This document shows, piece after piece, positions 16,154 through 18,026 of a stretch of 18,026 nt of DNA. Numbering within the stretch: the stretch's first letter is position 1; each line of letters begins with the position of its first letter. The notes beneath the pieces were generated by a model. The model saw nothing but the letters and a program-made list of their open reading frames with translations, did not search any database and was not told the origin of the DNA. A program made the position numbers and the translations under genes. The stretch comes from Bacteroides sp. Lineage in GTDB: Bacteria > Bacteroidota > Bacteroidia > Bacteroidales > SM23-62. The stretch covers positions 1 to 18,026 of the forward strand of contig DAOUVF010000013.1 of assembly GCA_030667765.1 (NCBI GenBank), written 5' to 3'.

Positions 16154-18026
16154 TTACTTGAAGAATACTGTTGCCTTCCTGCCGGGCAGTTCTCCTTCCA
16201 GGTTAATGATCTTTCCCGAACCGAATCGTGGATGTTCCACCTGCATTCCTGTCTGGATTTCAGCCGGATCATCTGCTGTAAACTGGGTCCCTGAGGATAA
16301 AGCGGGAGTGACCCTGGAAACGGGCTTCATCCTTTTTATCTTTTCGGTTATTACAGGTACACGCTCCACCCTTTTTTGTGAGGGTTTCCATACGGGTTGA
16401 AATGAGTCCACCCGCGTTTCCTCCAATGGCTGGTCCATATATTCCGGTTCGATTTCCCGGATAAAACGGCTGGGGACAGAGTTGACCGGAACACCCCAGC
16501 GGTAGCGCGTAGTTGCATAGCTAAGGGTGACCTGTTCCATGGCACGGGTGACAGCCACATAAAACAACCTTCTCTCTTCCTCAATCTCCTCTCTTGTATT
16601 TGAAGACATGCGGGATGGGAACAACTCTTCTTCCAGTCCGGTTACATAGACAAACCTGTATTCCAGTCCCTTTGCCGCATGAGCGGTCATGATGGTTACC
16701 TTGTCCCTGTCCTCCTCCTTCTCACTGTCCGCATTGGTTAGCAGGGATACACTCTGGAGAAAGGACTCAAGGGTTGTATCTTCCGCTTCTTCCTGGGATT
16801 CCACAAATTCCTTGATCCCGTTCAGGATTTCCTGAAGGTTCTCCCATTTGCTCAGATTTTCTGGTGAATTCTGATAATGAAGGTCCTTCATGATCCCTGA
16901 ACTTTCTGCAATAGAATAGGCCAGGTCGAAAGCTTCCATGGTCTGAAGATTATCCCGGTATCCTTTAATCAGTGCTGTAAATGCCTTCAACTTACGAATG
17001 GTCCCCTGGTTAAATATGCCGGAATGATCATCCAGTGACTGGAGGATGTCCCAGATCCTTTTGTCCTGGCTGGCCGCGATCTCCTCCAGCCTGGAAACGG
17101 TTGTCTGGCCAATCCCACGGGCAGGGTAGTTGATGATCCTGCGAAGGGCTTCTTCATCATACGGGTTCACCGTCAGTCTGAAATAGCCCAGGAGATCTTT
17201 GATCTCTTTTCTCTGGTAAAACGATAGGCTGCCATATACCTTGTAAGGGATATTCAGTTTCCGGAGGGCTTCCTCGAAGATCCTGGACTGGGCATTGGTC
17301 CGGTACAGGATGGCGATATCCCGGTGGTGCAACTGATGTGCATATACAGCATCCTTTATCAGGTTGGCGATGAGGTATCCTTCCTCATTATCTGTGGCTG
17401 CCCTTATGAGTTTGATCTTTTCCCCCGTCTCTTTCTCTGACCAGATCTTCTTGCTTATCTGGTCACGGTTTTTGGCGATAATACTGTTGGCGGCTTCGAC
17501 GATGTTCCGGGTAGAGCGGTAGTTCCTTTCCAGCTTAAAAAGCCCGTATTCCGGGTAATCATGTTTAAAGTTCAGGATATTCTCTATTCTCGCCCCCCTG
17601 AAAGAATATATGCTCTGGGCATCATCTCCCACCACACATATATTTTTGTACCTGGAAGATAACTGGTTTATAATCTTGTACTGCAGGTAATTTGTATCCT
17701 GGTATTCATCCACCAGGATATACCTGAATTGTTCCTGGTACCTGGCAAGGACCTCAGGGAAGTCCCGGATCAGGATATACAGATTCAATAAAAGGTCATC
17801 GAAATCCATGGCATCGGATTTCTTGCATCTGATAGCATATAATTTATAAATGTCTGCGATTCTGGGTTTCCGGGTTCGCTTATCCATTTCTATCAACTGG
17901 GAACTGGAAAAATAGGCCTGGGGAGTGATCAGGTTATTTTTTGCCGAGGAGATCCGGCCATATATCTCACCTGGTTTATAGATCTGGTCATTCAGGTCCA
18001 GTTCCTTAATGATCTTCTTAATAAGG
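16154..18026 (-). CDS. uvrD: UvrD/PcrA superfamily 1 DNA helicase (N-terminus outside window, premature stop at C-terminus)
   Basis: UvrD/PcrA unwinds DNA 3'-5' in nucleotide excision repair and clears protein blocks. The frame is open to the window edge, so the first 140 or so residues with Walker A are missing. Seen here are motif II LVDEYQDTNY (about 17695-17715), motif III VVGDDAQSIYSFRGA, motif IV LERNYRST and the 2B-domain LLGYFRLTVNPYDEEALRRIINYP. Motif V reads TAHAAKGLEY and motif VI EEERRLFYVAVTRA. After a variable linker, the C-terminal Tudor-like segment reads VEHPRFGSGKIINLEGELPG and stops at ATVFFK. That domain in PcrA/UvrD binds RNA polymerase. The TAA removes its last conserved strand, whose codons continue in frame to 16100. 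Helicase motifs are intact, so unwinding is probably retained while the C-terminal contact may be impaired. It is the most upstream gene of the visible - strand block. Confidence 0.95.
   Translation of the reverse strand, partial: LIKKIIKELDLNDQIYKPGEIYGRISSAKNNLITPQAYFSSSQLIEMDKRTRKPRIADIYKLYAIRCKKSDAMDFDDLLLNLYILIRDFPEVLARYQEQFRYILVDEYQDTNYLQYKIINQLSSRYKNICVVGDDAQSIYSFRGARIENILNFKHDYPEYGLFKLERNYRSTRNIVEAANSIIAKNRDQISKKIWSEKETGEKIKLIRAATDNEEGYLIANLIKDAVYAHQLHHRDIAILYRTNAQSRIFEEALRKLNIPYKVYGSLSFYQRKEIKDLLGYFRLTVNPYDEEALRRIINYPARGIGQTTVSRLEEIAASQDKRIWDILQSLDDHSGIFNQGTIRKLKAFTALIKGYRDNLQTMEAFDLAYSIAESSGIMKDLHYQNSPENLSKWENLQEILNGIKEFVESQEEAEDTTLESFLQSVSLLTNADSEKEEDRDKVTIMTAHAAKGLEYRFVYVTGLEEELFPSRMSSNTREEIEEERRLFYVAVTRAMEQVTLSYATTRYRWGVPVNSVPSRFIREIEPEYMDQPLEETRVDSFQPVWKPSQKRVERVPVITEKIKRMKPVSRVTPALSSGTQFTADDPAEIQTGMQVEHPRFGSGKIINLEGELPGRKATVFFK

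Noticed and set aside
16154..16156. Reassigned TAA codon as the explanation for the open frame past the uvrD stop
   Set aside because: TAA ends several other intact genes here (grpE, FrhB-like, family 2 glycosyltransferase), so a changed genetic code does not fit.

Overview
The window most likely comes from a member of the Bacteroidota, probably class Bacteroidia. The evidence is the MurA with Asp in place of the active-site Cys, the DUF4290 protein directly upstream of murA, the sigma-54 response regulator without a Fis domain, and short leaders with TAnnTTTG-like -7 boxes. Genus cannot be read from the sequence. Genes are packed tightly: no gene-free stretch reaches 300 bases, and the longest gaps are about 124 bp (before grpE), 117 bp (after uvrD) and 107 bp (between the divergent protease and GT-C genes). 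I saw no tRNA, rRNA, CRISPR array, insertion sequence or long repeat.

Positions 1-4575 (+ strand) are the end of a surface-glycan cluster. In order it holds the C-terminus of an MBOAT acyltransferase, an FrhB-like iron-sulfur protein, a heparinase-like toroid/beta-sandwich protein without a signal peptide, a GtrA-family flippase-like protein and a GtrB-like family 2 glycosyltransferase. The last four genes overlap one another. Next come a secreted M6-like metalloprotease on the - strand (4585-6681) and a divergent polytopic GT-C type glycosyltransferase on the + strand (6789-8402). The GT-C protein could complete a three-part Gtr-like glycosylation system with the GtrA/GtrB pair.

Positions 8412-18026 form one long - strand block. 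Read in the direction of transcription it is uvrD/pcrA (5' end outside the window), DUF4290 gene, murA, thioredoxin-like gene, grpE, dnaJ, ABC ATPase, ABC-2 permease, sigma-54 response regulator. Apart from the short gaps after uvrD and before grpE, each with a candidate promoter, spacing is 35 bases or less. The block joins DNA repair, cell-wall synthesis, protein folding and export.

The most notable observations are two apparent gene lesions in this housekeeping block. The uvrD/pcrA gene has an in-frame TAA, after which the conserved C-terminal tail continues in frame for 17 codons to a TAG. The thioredoxin-like gene keeps its WCGPC site but seems to have lost most of its signal peptide and an in-frame segment of roughly 30-40 residues carrying the cis-Pro region. 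I found no clear new defence or mobile system. The least understood genes are the FrhB-like and heparinase-like pair in the glycan cluster.
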